Shown one piece after another: positions 48,299-60,412 of a stretch of DNA of 64,000 nt. The notes beneath the pieces were generated by a model. The model was not told the DNA's origin. It did no database searches and was given only the letters and a program-made list of their open reading frames with translations. Origin of the DNA: Calvatia gigantea. Its lineage: Eukaryota; Basidiomycota; Agaricomycetes; Agaricales; Lycoperdaceae. Positions within the stretch are counted from its first letter, which is position 1, and the number at the start of each line of letters is the position of its first letter. The DNA is taken from assembly GCA_025093985.1 (NCBI GenBank), contig JACAAK010000002.1, positions 4,083,178 through 4,147,177 on the forward strand, given 5' to 3'. The translations under genes and the position numbers were made by a program.

Positions 48299-50278
48299 AT
48301 GGAACATCCTCCAGAGCTGCCAGAAGACATGGCCGCCGTCGTAGCCAGCAATCCCCAGCCCCTTCAGCAGCAGCCTCCGCAGTCCGGTCCCAAGCGCTAC
48401 CGCCCTGCACCAGCAAAAACTTTCCAGTGTAGGGGCTATGGCGAGTGTCGCATGGTCTTTTCCCGTAGCGAGCACCTTGCTCGTCATATCAGGTGTGCCC
48501 AACTCCAAAATAATGTTTTTTCCTTGGCCTTATTTTACACCAGGAAACACACGGGTGAACGCCCTTTCAGTTGCCATTGTGGCAAGCAATTTTCGCGCCT
48601 TGACAACCTTCGTCAACACGCACAGACTGTTCATGCCGACAAGCAGGAGCAGAACGAGCGCATGATGCGCGATCTCACCTCACTCCATGCTTCTATGGCA
48701 GCTGCTAACAAATTGTCATCCTCACGTGGTGGCCGTCGCCCACCTCCTTCCCATGGTATGGGTACCTCAAACGGCGCATCTTCGACAAATATTATCAAGC
48801 AGGAAGATCTCTCTATGCCTCTCCACCAGCGCCCTGGTACGAGCACTGGTTATGAGGGTGACGATAGCTTTCTATACCATCAACAACCATCCTGGCATGT
48901 TCAACCAACAGACTCCAAGTCCCCCCACCGCCATTCCTTTCGTGACTCCAGCCAGTCCTTTCTTGGCCCGCCACCATCAGCCTCCTCACCTGCAGCTGCC
49001 GCAGCAGCCCCCGGCCAATCCTTTCTCCCCTTCACCTCAGTCGGCTTCGGTCTCCCCGATCCAGGCAGAGATGGCCGCCCGCGAACTAATTCCAGCCGTC
49101 CACTCACTTCAAGCGGGCATGCAGATCCAAATTCTCGATCCCTCCCACCCCTCCATGCAGTCGTCTCCGCTTCCCTCTCCACTTCCCCCCGCCAGCAACA
49201 CATCCAGCCATTCCCCGCCCCTCCAGGCTCCTCACACGGACAGTCCGGGAGCGTACTTTTACCAGGCTCACTTACCCTCCGACGACCCACAACCGCAACA
49301 CGTCCCGGCACAGCTCCCGCATCAGCATCTTTCTTCTCAGCAAAATCTTCTTTCCCCGGAGGACCTGGAATGGGCTTCTCTCGGCCAGAGCTATCAGTAC
49401 AGTCCTATGGACGCCCAACAAACTCACTCTTGGGATCCTCATTCTCAACCTCCTTTGATGCAGAACCGTCATCCCCCACCGGAAACGATGCATCGCCATT
49501 TTTCTTCTCCCCACCTGGCCTCGAACCCCCCGCTGCAGCAACAGTCGTCAGCTCCTCGCCGGCCTCCGTCAACCCTCGTAAACGACCTTTCCCGGGAGCA
49601 GACGGTCCATACGATGATGCAGCATCATCGCGTGACGCCGCCTACGACTACGAATACGGCTCAGAGTCACGACCTCAATCTCGACGACTCTCCGTCATGG
49701 AACTCTGCAATGACACAAATGACAATACAGGACCCTCTGCATTTTTATTATCCTCCGCAAGAGCAGAGTCGCGTCCAACAACTTCCGGACTCGTCTCTTC
49801 GGCGTCGGCGCTCGCACTTGTCGATCGTCCCTCCCCAACCCTCGCAAGTCCCACAATACAACCAAGATCTACGCAATACCCAACAGCAGCAGCAACTTCA
49901 CGTGGAAATGGCGGCGGCGGCAGCGGCAGCGGCCCGGAGGAGTTCGGAGGAGGCCGACTATCTCCAGCACTACGCCGCACCGTACCATCACCCTCGTCAA
50001 TACTACAACCTTTCCGATCAGGAGCAACAGGAAGCGGCGGCGGCGGCTCAACCTTCGCCCATTCACCAACATTTTCCGCAGCGTCACCCGCTTCCTTTAG
50101 CCCACGCTCTACATCAGGCTCCGCCTCCCCATTCTCCCCCCGGTCCCCGATATCTGGAACAGATGCAGCCTCAGCAGGTTCGATTCCTCGTCGGAACCAT
50201 GGAGACGACTCCCAGCATGATCAAATTCGATTCGCCCGCGCATCACACGCCACCCCTGCTCTTGGACTGAGGGTGTGA
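48299..50278 (+). CDS. Two-finger C2H2 zinc-finger transcription factor
   Basis: The start at 48299 gives [15 protein letters not shown]. Two adjacent C2H2 fingers follow: [20 protein letters not shown] and, across a likely 51-bp intron (GTGTGCCC..CACCAG), [17 protein letters not shown] then [14 protein letters not shown]. The intron is a multiple of three and stop-free, so it can also be read through, but splicing restores the canonical linker [11 protein letters not shown]. The two-finger layout with RSEHLARH and RLDNLRQH resembles the yeast Msn2/Com2/Rgm1 type that binds AGGGG-like elements. The long tail is Ser/Pro-rich with a conserved-looking [15 protein letters not shown] near residue 460. 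Target genes unknown. A second open frame overlaps most of it (see 48666-50270). Confidence 0.88.
   Translation: MEHPPELPEDMAAVVASNPQPLQQQPPQSGPKRYRPAPAKTFQCRGYGECRMVFSRSEHLARHIRCAQLQNNVFSLALFYTRKHTGERPFSCHCGKQFSRLDNLRQHAQTVHADKQEQNERMMRDLTSLHASMAAANKLSSSRGGRRPPPSHGMGTSNGASSTNIIKQEDLSMPLHQRPGTSTGYEGDDSFLYHQQPSWHVQPTDSKSPHRHSFRDSSQSFLGPPPSASSPAAAAAAPGQSFLPFTSVGFGLPDPGRDGRPRTNSSRPLTSSGHADPNSRSLPPLHAVVSASLSTSPRQQHIQPFPAPPGSSHGQSGSVLLPGSLTLRRPTTATRPGTAPASASFFSAKSSFPGGPGMGFSRPELSVQSYGRPTNSLLGSSFSTSFDAEPSSPTGNDASPFFFSPPGLEPPAAATVVSSSPASVNPRKRPFPGADGPYDDAASSRDAAYDYEYGSESRPQSRRLSVMELCNDTNDNTGPSAFLLSSARAESRPTTSGLVSSASALALVDRPSPTLASPTIQPRSTQYPTAAATSRGNGGGGSGSGPEEFGGGRLSPALRRTVPSPSSILQPFRSGATGSGGGGSTFAHSPTFSAASPASFSPRSTSGSASPFSPRSPISGTDAASAGSIPRRNHGDDSQHDQIRFARASHATPALGLRV
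48666..50270 (+). other. Overlapping +1 open frame inside the C2H2 gene
   Basis: The +1 frame stays open for about 1.6 kb (first ATG 48687, 527 codons) along the whole tail of the zinc-finger gene and ends eight bases before its stop. It is rich in Gln, Pro, Ser and His with an Ala run near 49905. I regard it as probably fortuitous, caused by codon bias and low complexity, but it is unusually long. Confidence 0.3.
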
Positions 50279-51729
50279 TGTCTACGCTCTTTAACTTCTA
50301 GCCGGACTACTAACCCTTGTATAATCATATCTGCCGCCCTTTTTTCTGTTTATAATTTCCCTCGCTGATGATTTAATCGGTTGTTTTTCTCGTCTTTGGA
50401 CCATCACTATCGATATCCTATATTTTGTCTCCTTAACCCGCCCCGTTGTTACGCAATTCGGACTTCGTAAAAGAGCCTTCCTTTCGTTTCCTTGTTCCAT
50501 TTGTTGTTGACACCTGAAAATTTACAAATACAAATCTATTATTGGGTCCCGGATTTACAAGGGCCCCATGTTGTACACACTAATTTAATATACCCGATCA
50601 TTTGACCTTTTACTTGCAGCAGGGTCAATAGGAATGAATGTTCGACGGACCGCATTAAGGTATTGACACAATCTGATGGGTTGACCTGCACCGAATCCAG
50701 AGAAAGGTCAGAAGACGTTGCATCAGATACCCCTAAACGCACTCAGGTCCCATGAGCATTGATAACCATCGCCCCAAGCTACCTGGACGACGAATCCTCG
50801 TTCGTAAATCACGGAAAATGTACTTATACTCCCTTCGTTGCCAACAGGTCCTTCACCGCGCTTTCAACTGCTTTCAAGCACTGAATCCCCTGCTGTCGAT
50901 GCGATATCGTGATCTGTGTCAGGTAGTTCTGTTTATGCCTCAGTGAGGATACGCATCCACGATAAAATCGAAGTCAGCTGGTGAGGTGGTGAGGATGGCA
51001 CCCCAAATCACAAAGAATCACGACATGCTTCAGACTAATCTGTGTAGTCTCCGAACCGTGGGTGCGGAGTAGTGCCCGTGCTCAAGAATGCGTAAGATGT
51101 GCAGAGTTGGTATTAAGTCTGTCCACAGAACCGGCCATCTCACACATCATGGGGAGAGCTGAGCGCCTTCTGATATCGATGTCATGTGTGGACTATACTG
51201 GACTATACCGGCTTCTTTTTTGGGTACGTCAGCGGAATTAAACTGATCCCGGCTCGGTAAGTGTTCTCGCAAATCGTTAATCACACGATGCAATGCCTTC
51301 GCTATTAACCATCCGGGAGCTGAAGGCGGCGCACCTGGAGTATGGGTTCGTGAGATCGTTGAGAATTGTGCTCAGGGGTAGTCACAGGCGCGGGCTGAAG
51401 AGGACTGCCAGGCTCCCCGTCTTGCTGGCATTTCCTCCTCCTCACGCAAGCCCTTAGCAGCGGCAAGAATCGTGGCAGGCAACCACGGACTGCTGTAACA
51501 TTCCCCGGGTACATGTCCTAACCCGGTGAAACACAATACAGTAATCTGCATATGGAGAATGGCGCTCCGGAAATGCGACAAGCGCTGTCTCCTGCAGCAT
51601 TCAAGACCACTTCTACCGGATTTGCAGCCTGCGCAAGGACGGAGAATGACGTCGTCCTCAGGTGACTCCTCCTTGGCCCCAAAGTCATAATCATTGTTAC
51701 CAGTTGTGGTTAAACGGCACTGGCCCCCA
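50279..51729. other. Intergenic stretch
   Basis: About 1.45 kb downstream of the C2H2 gene with no recognisable coding sequence. The right part may include the SDR 3' region. Confidence 0.4.
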
Positions 51730-52140
51730 CGCTTCCAAGCTTGGTGATCGCCATCAACAACAATACTCCATGGAGGAAATTGAGTAGTGCATCACCCTGA
51801 AGAGGAGTGAAGCACTTACTCGTTACCAGTACAGAAAGTGGATGCATCACCCGCAAGCCAGAGTGCCACCCCCTTCCACTCATCCATTGATCTGAGCCTC
51901 CCGAGAGGATTCTGCGATGACCATTGCTCCATTAACTTTGGCTTAGCATCCAAGAAGTCCTTAGCTATCCTTCGTTAGCCAACGGCACAACCCAAAGCAG
52001 TCTAGCATATCAAGGCGAACTATACTGAGTCAATATGTATCCAGGACTAATAGTATTGACACGAATTTTCTTTGGGCCAAGTTCACAAGCCAACGAACGG
52101 GCCATCTGTATCACGGCTGCTTTGAGTGTTGTCTAGAATT
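51730..52140 (-). pseudogene. Short-chain dehydrogenase/reductase, C-terminal part
   Basis: Minus-strand exons give KAAVIQMARSLACELG, KIRVNTISPGYILTQ (about 52030-52130), then across an intron IAKDFLDAKPKLMEQW, NPLGRLRSMDEWKGVALWLA and, after another, IVVDGDHQAW. The RVNTISPGY and GR..E...WLA..ASxxxTG patterns are classic for NAD(P)-dependent SDR enzymes. The catalytic YxxxK just upstream is damaged (bases missing around ACAACACTCAAAGC) and no nucleotide-binding TGxxxGIG exon is readable up to 52612. Probably a decayed gene; substrate cannot be inferred. Confidence 0.6.
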
Positions 52141-52612
52141 AGCAATGCTCCCGCCAATCATTATGTTGAAGGAACTGGATAAGACGTATTGGGAGGTAAA
52201 AGAGCGGAGAAACATCCTCGTAGACTACTGTGGTTATATTCCTTAGAACAATGGTGTAAACATGTCTAATCTAGTTGGACCCACAATGAGACAATGGGAG
52301 CATACAGACGTTTATCCGATTGTCCATGGGAATCACAGTTATAACACATTATTCCCAAAGGCCTGCTGCTTGAGATAGTCACTCAATGACCTCTCCTTTG
52401 CGTTGAACGGCTCAACAATGTACGATCTCAGTCACAACATCTATTAATACATGGTGACTGATTTAACACCTCCTGAGCAGTTCAGAATACCCACCCCCCA
52501 GTTTTCGGAAGACTCATGCTACACACCACTGGTGTAGGCAAATCCAATGGTGAAGAATCCCAATGCCAACTTAATCGCCTTTACCATATGATACCCGGAA
52601 GTACCGCTAGTG

Positions 52613-52732
52613 AGTATCACCACTTTACAAACCTCTTCCCTCGCAATGACACCTAGCCTTAGGGGCAACAACATAAGAGCTCTGATGTCCGATCAGTAGT
52701 CGGCGGCGTTCCCTACACCCTATAGGTACGAT
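52613..52732. repeat. 120-bp direct repeat, left copy
   Basis: Identical over all 120 bp to 54735-54854. Together they bracket the 2,000-bp segment 52734-54733. Confidence 0.95.
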
Positions 52733-52733
52733 A

Positions 52734-54733
52734 TCGCCGTCTTGTTGGTACACGGCCAGCCGAGGAACACGATGAGACGCGATACTGCCACCATAGTGCC
52801 ATTACTTCTCACAGCCAGGGCAACTATGCACGAATTGTCGCTGCCTTCATCGCCTTTATACACCGCGTATCATTTAATGAAACTGATTATATGTTCACTG
52901 TCACATCTGAAATTTCATGCGCGTGTGACGAACTTGTCCGAGCACTTTCCCCACCCGAAGGGAGACGTTCCAGAGGATGAACCAGAATCCGTCCCCCTCC
53001 CAGATTCAACCTCTCACTTTCAAAAAAGCCTTCTCAACTGAATTTCACGCTCCCCACACGCCTCTGAAACCACTCAACACGTCCCCCAACTCGTTATCAA
53101 ACCGTCCTTCCCTATCTCAACACTTCCAAGAACAACCACGCTCACTTGACACGTCCTCAACCCAGAACTCTCGTCACAACATCCCGCCTGCAATCATACC
53201 ACGGCCCATTTTTAATTTGCAATTATCGTCCCTTTTTTTTCATTATTCTGCGTTCATGTTAACGTACTCACTTCCTTATCAATCGAAGCTTTCGCTCATA
53301 ATCACGTTGTACGCTTGCCTCGTCTCATGCTCAGTTCAAGCCCTCCTTTTTTACTTCAATTAATTATTGTCCTTATTGCTCTAGCTCTTCAAGTCCCTTT
53401 TTTTCCCCCAACACTTCGCTCATTGGCCAGTCAATATTGTTCCGTAATACTATAACCTTTTTGCGCCTCTCTACTTTTATTGGAATGAAGGAATCCACTT
53501 TCTCGTACGTGTTTTTCCCTCACCGATGTCCGAAAACGGATCAGAACTCGGAAACGGCGAGGGTATGTTCAGACATCTTCATTCTTGCATCACCTACTGA
53601 CCATATTTATCATTACTAGAATCATGCCCGTCCTTGTGTCGGCAGTCTACCCTGCCATGCTTCGTCACAGATGCTGGTAGCAACATTGCCACCGTCATCT
53701 CCCATTGAACCATCGTCGCCACCACCACCACCGTCACCGATCGAAGCATTTTCGCCGCCACCACCACCCTCGCCAGTCGGACCGGTTTCGCCATCCACAC
53801 CACTGATCCTCCTCCCTTCGACGATCCTCCCTTTCATTCCCCCCACCGGCACCCCTTGCATCATTCAACCTACTGCACCGCCCATTCACACCCCCCACGC
53901 ACCCCCTGGGACGCTCCCGTTGCCATATGCCACACGCGATATCGTTTCGAACTTATTGAGGACTTTGACTAATCTCAACGAAACCTGCCCATTGTGCTGG
54001 CTACAACGACAAGACTCCTCCCAGCACACTCTTTCCCACTGCCCCCGGAATTCCAAGAGGCGCGGTACAAGTCGCGATCCAGAGTTTCTGCACTTCAAAG
54101 AAGGGTTGCACTGTCCGCAACCGGATAGCCACTGCTGGGGCTGTTAGATACCCACCAGCGTAAGTATTTATCTTGTCGACCTTGAATCTGCTAACAAAAT
54201 TTTAGTTCTGCTGTATCGAAGGTGGTCGTGCACGCAAATTCCAAGCAAGTAGCTTTGGACGCCGGGGGTGCACTTTTGTAGACGCGGTACTTCCCATGTT
54301 GTACTTCGTATTCAGAAACGGCAACCTTTCGAAGGAGACTTAACTGGTACCCCATTCAACATATCGACTTCGCATCGGTATCCGACAGTGATTTCACGGC
54401 GTGGATCACTACTTTGTATCCTCTCGGGATCCTCCCACCGCCGTTGCTCGTCGCCCATACAATGATCAGGGAGTTCGGTATACCTCCTCCTCCCAGGACC
54501 GATGCCCACAATTGAGTAAGCTGTTCATCGTCTCCTTGTTTATACTCCGGTTGATGTGTATTACCTTCCCGACCTGTTCAGGCGGCTATACCAGGTTCAA
54601 TCGCACCTCTCGTGGACATTCTCCCTTTCAAACTCACAACAAACTCCTACCCCTCCTCTCGTTTACATCGCACATATTAACCACAGTTGTTTCAATCGTA
54701 ATGAACTCCCTGTACACAGTGTTGTCTCTTATA
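52734..54733 (+). repeat. 2.0-kb segment copy I (duplicate of 57090-59088)
   Basis: Same sequence as 57090-59088, with about seven substitutions and one single-base indel that I could find. It carries the end of the OrsD-type gene and the following Cys-rich ORF, cut at both ends, so this copy holds only gene fragments. Confidence 0.93.
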
Positions 54734-54734
54734 A

Positions 54735-54854
54735 AGTATCACCACTTTACAAACCTCTTCCCTCGCAATGACACCTAGCCTTAGGGGCAACAACATAAGA
54801 GCTCTGATGTCCGATCAGTAGTCGGCGGCGTTCCCTACACCCTATAGGTACGAT
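54735..54854. repeat. 120-bp direct repeat, right copy
   Basis: Perfect copy of 52613-52732. It continues into unique sequence (TTTATATACC) on the right, which suggests that this is the original locus side. Confidence 0.95.
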
Positions 54855-55118
54855 TTATATACCACCGGAATCTACTCGTCGAGACGATTCCAGCCGTAAA
54901 AAAATCTCGCCGAACGGACGAGATCCTGATTTTCTACGGCTTATTCTTTTGTTGCCACCAAAAAGCCGTGCCATTGCTAAATACATTCTGTATTTACATA
55001 TTCTTCGATAAAATATACAATTTATATACCGCTAGAATCTACTCGTCGAGGCGATTCCAACGGTACAAAAATCTCGTCCAACAGACGAGATCCTGGTTTT
55101 CTATGACCCATTCTTTCG
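54854..55118. repeat. Pair of ~98-bp direct repeats with internal hairpins
   Basis: 54854-54951 and 55021-55118 are about 85% identical. Each contains GAATC..GATTC around a CTCGTCGAG palindrome and a second hairpin (ATCTCG..CGAGAT; in the second copy a perfect 8-bp stem, ATCTCGTC with GACGAGAT). Confidence 0.75.
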
Positions 55119-56137
55119 TCAGGAGCCATTGCCATTCCGGAAATTGCCGGGATCTGATGGCACCTCCCAAAATGGTGAACCACTGCCACTGGGAGGCCGA
55201 TCGTGTTTCCCAATCCGGCTGGTGATCGAATGGCTGGCTGTGGTGGGAGAAATGGCAAGGCGGCGCGTCTCTCTCCTTGGCCGCGACCATTGCGTGCCGT
55301 CTGCCTATCCCCTCCCATCCCCTTCCGTCCCCCTTCCCTCCATGCACGGCGGGAGCGCTGCCGCAGGCTATGGCAGCATATACTCACCCGTAGGTTGAGA
55401 GAAAAGACCTTCGGTGAGTGTCAATTCTCGTATGGGTTCTAATTGAGTAATAGAACCCACCGACGTCGTGATCGCGGGCATCGTGCACGGACGCATGGCC
55501 TTTTTTCTTCAACCACAACGACGACAGGGAGGCGGGGTGTTTTTTTACCTACCTGTGAGTAACATGCAAGTCCGTGAAAATTTTTACTGATGTATTTTGC
55601 AGGTCCAAGCGTGCACATTCTGGTGCATCCTCCGAGGGGCCCGAACGACCACCGTACGTAGTAGGACTGCCACCGCCAAGGCACTGCTAAAATTTTATTT
55701 AGGACGAAAAAGTCAAGGGAACCCAGGGAGGATACAATCAGGTACGTCAATACACAATGTTACAGCTATATACTCATTGGTTTGTGTGCAGATGCCCAGT
55801 TTGCTTACGCCCTGTCCTTGGACAGCTCAAATTCCACGACGAATGTGCGATCGGCACTGTGGACTGCACGCTTCGAGGGGGAGAACAGGTTCGGGTGGAG
55901 AGGGATGCTATGACGGGCAGTTTGCGATGTCCGAACTGCTCGTTCAGATGTTTTATGGGTTTGGAACTTGTGGTGCGTCGCATTATCTTATTGCAAATTT
56001 TACTTACTCGTATCCAGAATCATTGCCTCCAATGTACCCCGCCCTCAAGGCTACAACCATTCCTGCCTCCGCTACCGATGATCTCAAACACTCCAGCGCC
56101 ATCATAACCACACCCACCATCATTAACGCCAACGTGA
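55119..56137 (+). other. Possible 5' exons of the OrsD-type gene
   Basis: Short candidate exons with plausible splice sites occur, for example a Cys-rich piece near 55790-55960 (CPVCLRPVLG .. CPNCSFRCF) after a GTACGT..TGTGCAG intron. Two alternative frames are equally open here, so I do not propose a model. Confidence 0.35.
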
Positions 56138-57336
56138 ATGCTGACGCCATTGTCCGTTGTAACCCCTGCCGTTGCAACTTGGCGGCCGGTTCCATTAGCT
56201 CATACAGGCACACCAAGGACACCCTCCCCCCTTCCGTCGTTGCCGGCCGACACTGTTCCCAAGCGTACACCGATGTCAGTACCTAGCGATAGGTCCAGGG
56301 ACTTCACACCGGTGCTCAGAACACGGAACCCGTCGGCAGAAACGGTCGATGCTCGTTTTACGCCCAGCACTCAGGCACCAAATCTTCCTGAAGACACCAT
56401 CCAGACGCCCTTTCTGGCCAAGTACGGAGTTGTTATTAATACTCGCTTCAATGTCATTATCTGTCTCGACTGCCAAAATATCATTAATCCAATGCGTTTT
56501 CGCCAACATTTTTTGGACAACCATAGAGACCTTCAAACACCTACTTCACTTGACCAGGACCTGCAGAATGAGGCCAATCAAAGCCGCCGCTGTCTCACAT
56601 TTGACCCGTCCTGCCGGTGCATGAAGTGCCACCCGTGTACGGCCTTCGGCCACCAATCCCTGCACATCAATGTCCCGCATGCCACCATTGTTATACCACA
56701 CCACGGTCTCTTCGTGAATATTTATGTCCTGGACAAACTGCCACTCCGACGCACGCCCAGCGCTTTACTCACAATAACAAGAGCCCATGGTTCCCTGTTC
56801 ATCCATTGCCTCCACTACCACCTCCAGAGCGCAATTCATGGACCATATACCAGGCCCAATGTGAAGTTGTAAACTCGGCATCTATTCCGAGCGCTATTTC
56901 TGACAATTTTCGTGTACTACACCAATTCTTGCAGCGGAACCAATGGATCTCGCGGATTGACGGACGGCCACACGAGGACCTCTTACCACTCGTCTCATAT
57001 TCCCTTCGCGACCCTGTCTATGGTGCACTCCATGGACATATTCACGCGTTCTTCACCAGCACGCAGCAGCTCACTGAAGATTATTATCTTCGCCGTCTTG
57101 TTGGTACACGGCCAGCCGAGGAACACGATGAGACGCGATACTGCCACCATAGTGCCATTACTTCTCACAGCCAGGGCAACTATGCACGAATTGTCGCTGC
57201 CTTCATCGCCTTTATACACCGCGTATCATTTAATGAAACTGATTATATGTTCACTGTCACATCTGAAATTTCATGCGCGTGTGACGAACTTGTCCGAGCA
57301 CTTTCCCCACCCGAAGGGAGACGTTCCAGAGGATGA
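56138..57336 (+). CDS. OrsD-domain protein (telomere-linked-helicase associated type)
   Basis: The first half reads KYGVVINTRFNVIICLDC, NPMRFRQHFLDNHRDL, matching the start of the OrsD domain (PF12013: ICL.C..x..HL..xH). The second half, in another frame, reads VPPVYGLRPPIPAHQCPACH then QRNQWISRIDG and VGTRPAEEHDETRYCHHS, ending SPPEGRRSRG at 57336. The frame change near 56610 has no splice signal I can see, so a one- or two-base indel is likely. In Agaricomycetes such domains often precede RecQ-like helicases or other large subtelomeric proteins; the actual role is unknown. The downstream Cys-rich ORF (57892 on) may be a later part of the same kind of gene. Confidence 0.5.
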
Positions 57337-59088
57337 ACCAGAATCCGTCCCCCTCCCAGATTCAACCTCTCACTTTCAAAAAAGCCTTCTCAACTGAATT
57401 TCACGCTCCCCACACGCCTCTGAAACCACTCAACACGTCCCCCAACTCGTTATCAAACCGTCCTTCCCTATCTCAACACTTCCAAGAACAACCACGCTCA
57501 CTTGACACGTCCTCAACCCAGAACTCTCGTCACAACATCCCGCCTGCAATCATACCACGGCCCATTTTTAATTTGCAATTATCGTCCCTTTTTTTTCATT
57601 ATTCTGCGTTCATGTTAACGTACTCACTTCCTTATCAATCGAAGCTTTCGCTCATAATCACGTTGTACGCTTGCCTCGTCTCATGCTCAGTTCAAGCCCT
57701 CCTTTTTTACTTCAATTAATTATTGTCCTTATTGCTCTAGCTCTTCAAGTCCCTTTTTTTCCCCCAACACTTCGCTCATTGGCCAGTCAATATTGTTCCG
57801 TAATACTATAACCTTTTTGCGCCTCTCTACTTTTATTGGAATGAAGGAATCCACTTTCTCGTACGTGTTTTTCCCTCACCGATGTCCGAAAACGGATCAG
57901 AACTCGGAAACGGCGAGGGTATGTTCAGACATCTTCATTCTTGCATCACCTACTGACCATATTTATCATTACTAGAATCATGCCCGTCCTTGTGTCGGCA
58001 GTCTACCCTGCCATGCTTCGTCACAGATGCTGGTAGCAACATTGCCACCGTCATCTCCCATTGAACCATCGTCGCCACCACCACCACCGTCACCGATCGA
58101 AGCATTTTCGCCGCCACCACCACCCTCGCCAGTCGGACCGGTTTCGCCATCCACACCACTGATCCTCCTCCCTTCGACGATCCTCCCTTTCATTCCCCCC
58201 ACCGGCACCCCTTGCATCATTCAACCTACTGCACCGCCCATTCACACCCCCACGCACCCCCTGGGACGCTCCCGTTGCCATATGCCACACGCGGTATCGT
58301 TTCGAACTTATTGAGGATTTTGACTAATCTCAACGAAACCTGTCCATTGTGCTGGCTACAACGACAAGACTCCTCCCAGCACACTCTTTCCCACTGCCCC
58401 CGGAATTCCAAGAGGCTCGGTACAAGTCGCGATCCAGAGTTTCTGCACTTCAAAGAAGGGTTGCACTGTCCGCAACCGGATAGCCACTGCTGGGGCTGTT
58501 AGATACCCACCAGCGTAAGTATTTATCTTGTCGACCTTGAATCTGCTAACAAAATTTTAGTTCTGCTGTATCGAAGGTGGTCGTGCATGCAAATTCCATG
58601 CAAGTAGCTTTGGACGCCGGGGGTGCACTTTTGTAGACGTGGTACTTCCCATGTTGTACTTCGTATTCAGAAACGGCAACCTTTCGAAGGAGACTTAACT
58701 GGTACCCCATTCAACATATCGACTTCGCATCGGTATCCGACAGTGATTTCACGGCGTGGATCACTACTTTGTATCCTCTCGGGATCCTCCCACCGCCGTT
58801 GCTCGTCGCCCATACAATGATCAGGGAGTTCGGTATACCTCCTCCTCCCAGGACCGATGCCCACAATTGAGTAAGCTGTTCATCGTCTCCTTGTTTATAC
58901 TCCGGTTGATGTGTATTACCTTCCCGACCTGTTCAGGCGGCTATACCAGGTTCAATCGCACCTCTCGTGGACATTCTCCCTTTCAAACTCACAACAAACT
59001 CCTACCCCTCCTCTCGTTTACATCGCACATATTAACCACAGTTGTTTCAATCGTAATGAACTCCCTGTACACAGTGTTGTCTCTTATA
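57090..59088 (+). repeat. 2.0-kb segment copy II (probable source)
   Basis: Partner of 52734-54733. Here it continues without a break into flanking coding sequence on both sides (the OrsD-type frame on the left and VVSYTGTRV on the right), so this copy is likely the original. Confidence 0.9.
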
Positions 59089-59140
59089 CAGGTACCCGTG
59101 TCCTTTATACAAATAAATACTGCTGTAGATTCTGTTAACC
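57892..59140 (+). CDS. Cys-rich ORF of unknown family, possible telomere-linked-helicase C-terminal part
   Basis: Starts MSENGSELGNGEG at 57892, followed by an intron (GTATGT..TACTAG) and a Pro-rich stretch (58027-58230). Then comes a Cys/His segment (NETCPLCWLQRQDSSQHTLS, about 58340-58400; HCPQPDSHCWG), an intron (GTAAGT..TTTTAG, 58515-58560) and FCCIEGGRARKFQ, FGRRGCTFVDAVLP, AWITTLYPLGILPP. A further intron (GTAAGC..TTCAG) leads to RLYQVQSHLSWTFSLS and SVVSYTGTRV. The CPLCW..H motif is reminiscent of C-terminal parts of RecQ-like subtelomeric helicase proteins, but I cannot confirm it. Between 57336 and 57892 no coding is evident. One base is missing in the Pro-rich part relative to copy I (CACCCCCACG), so the frame may be disturbed. 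Confidence 0.4.
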
Positions 59141-59428
59141 TCGTCGTTCTCTCAAGTCCAACGTTCCAGGTGAGCCGTGGGAACCCGGACTATTGATCTG
59201 TGACCATAATCATTTGCAGATCTTCTTCCGCCACCATCAACTCCCACTGCTCTACAGTCGCGGACAAGCAAAATCAACAAATTTAATATCTCACGATCGG
59301 CTTGATAAAATTGCACGAAATCTTGGCTATAGACTTGGATTCATGGAATACGTTGAAATACACAACTTTCAGATTTTTCCCATGAGTTTTGGGAGGTGTG
59401 TGAAATAAAACCATTGAGTATGTATGTT
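59141..59428. other. Spacer
   Basis: No gene recognised; moderately AT-rich. Confidence 0.4.
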
Positions 59429-59815
59429 GATGGTACAGTGCAACAGGTTGGGATCTTCTCCAAACCACCGTTTTGTCTTATTACAGACTCATCAGGTGCT
59501 CTGACTTACCATCAGATACCTACCGATCCAATGGATAACAATTGCGTTATCAGTTGGAGGCCACGTGTTGATATGCATGTGCACTGCGGAACGGCTGACA
59601 AATGTTAGCAGCAAAGCGCCCGTAGGTGCCTGTTTTCGTAGAAAAGAAAACATTAAAACTTTTACCAAAGTTCCAAGCGCGCGCTTAATTTGCGAAGCGC
59701 CCATTTGCGGGGCACCCAACAACATGTATACAAAAACACATCAGCTTGACATACTGAAGGCAGGTATGTACATGGCGAGTTTCTACGTTGTGATCCAGCT
59801 CGGACACCTAACTAC
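59429..59815. repeat. Dispersed repeat, copy 1
   Basis: Diverged relative of 62045-62510 in the same direction: shared blocks include CAACAGG, CAGACTCATCAGG, GCGGGGC.CCCA and CATCAGCTTGACA. It is rich in AGCGCCC-like motifs. Non-coding as far as I can see. Confidence 0.75.
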
Positions 59816-60412
59816 ATTAGTTGGGTGCAGCGCTAGCGCTGCACCTGATAGTAATGGAATTGCTTCAAACTTGGTGAGTAGGTAGAGGACATCATTTTAG
59901 AAAGTACCCAAGCTGGGTACCACTGGGTACCTTGATTTGCTTGCTCCACACTGCCAGTAGTCTTCAAGGCCAAGAAAGCTAGTTAAGGAGGATAACCAAA
60001 AGGTATTCAGATTTCCCTGAAATTTGGCAAGTGTATAGCCCTAATATAAGTAGCCTGTTGAGTAAAGTAGCCAAGAGATTGAAGTAGTGGTTGGTGAGCT
60101 AGATGAGAGAGGAACAGAGATAAATCAACAAAAGACCAGCAACTGAGGTAAAGAGTCAGAAACTTGTTGAAATCTGTGACATCACACTAGATTAGTAATT
60201 GTACCTTACTAATCACATGCCCTTCTCCCTCCCTTCTATATGACTAGGCCGGATTCCATGCCTTCAGCATGGGCAGTACTTTAGCCCTTCTAGTTATTTT
60301 AATCCTAGCAGTTATTCAAGTTACACTTTAAGTTTATTAATTTTTCTCTTAGTATTACATCTATTTTAATGCATAATTATGTTATCAACAATGTTTGGCC
60401 AAACTGATAATC

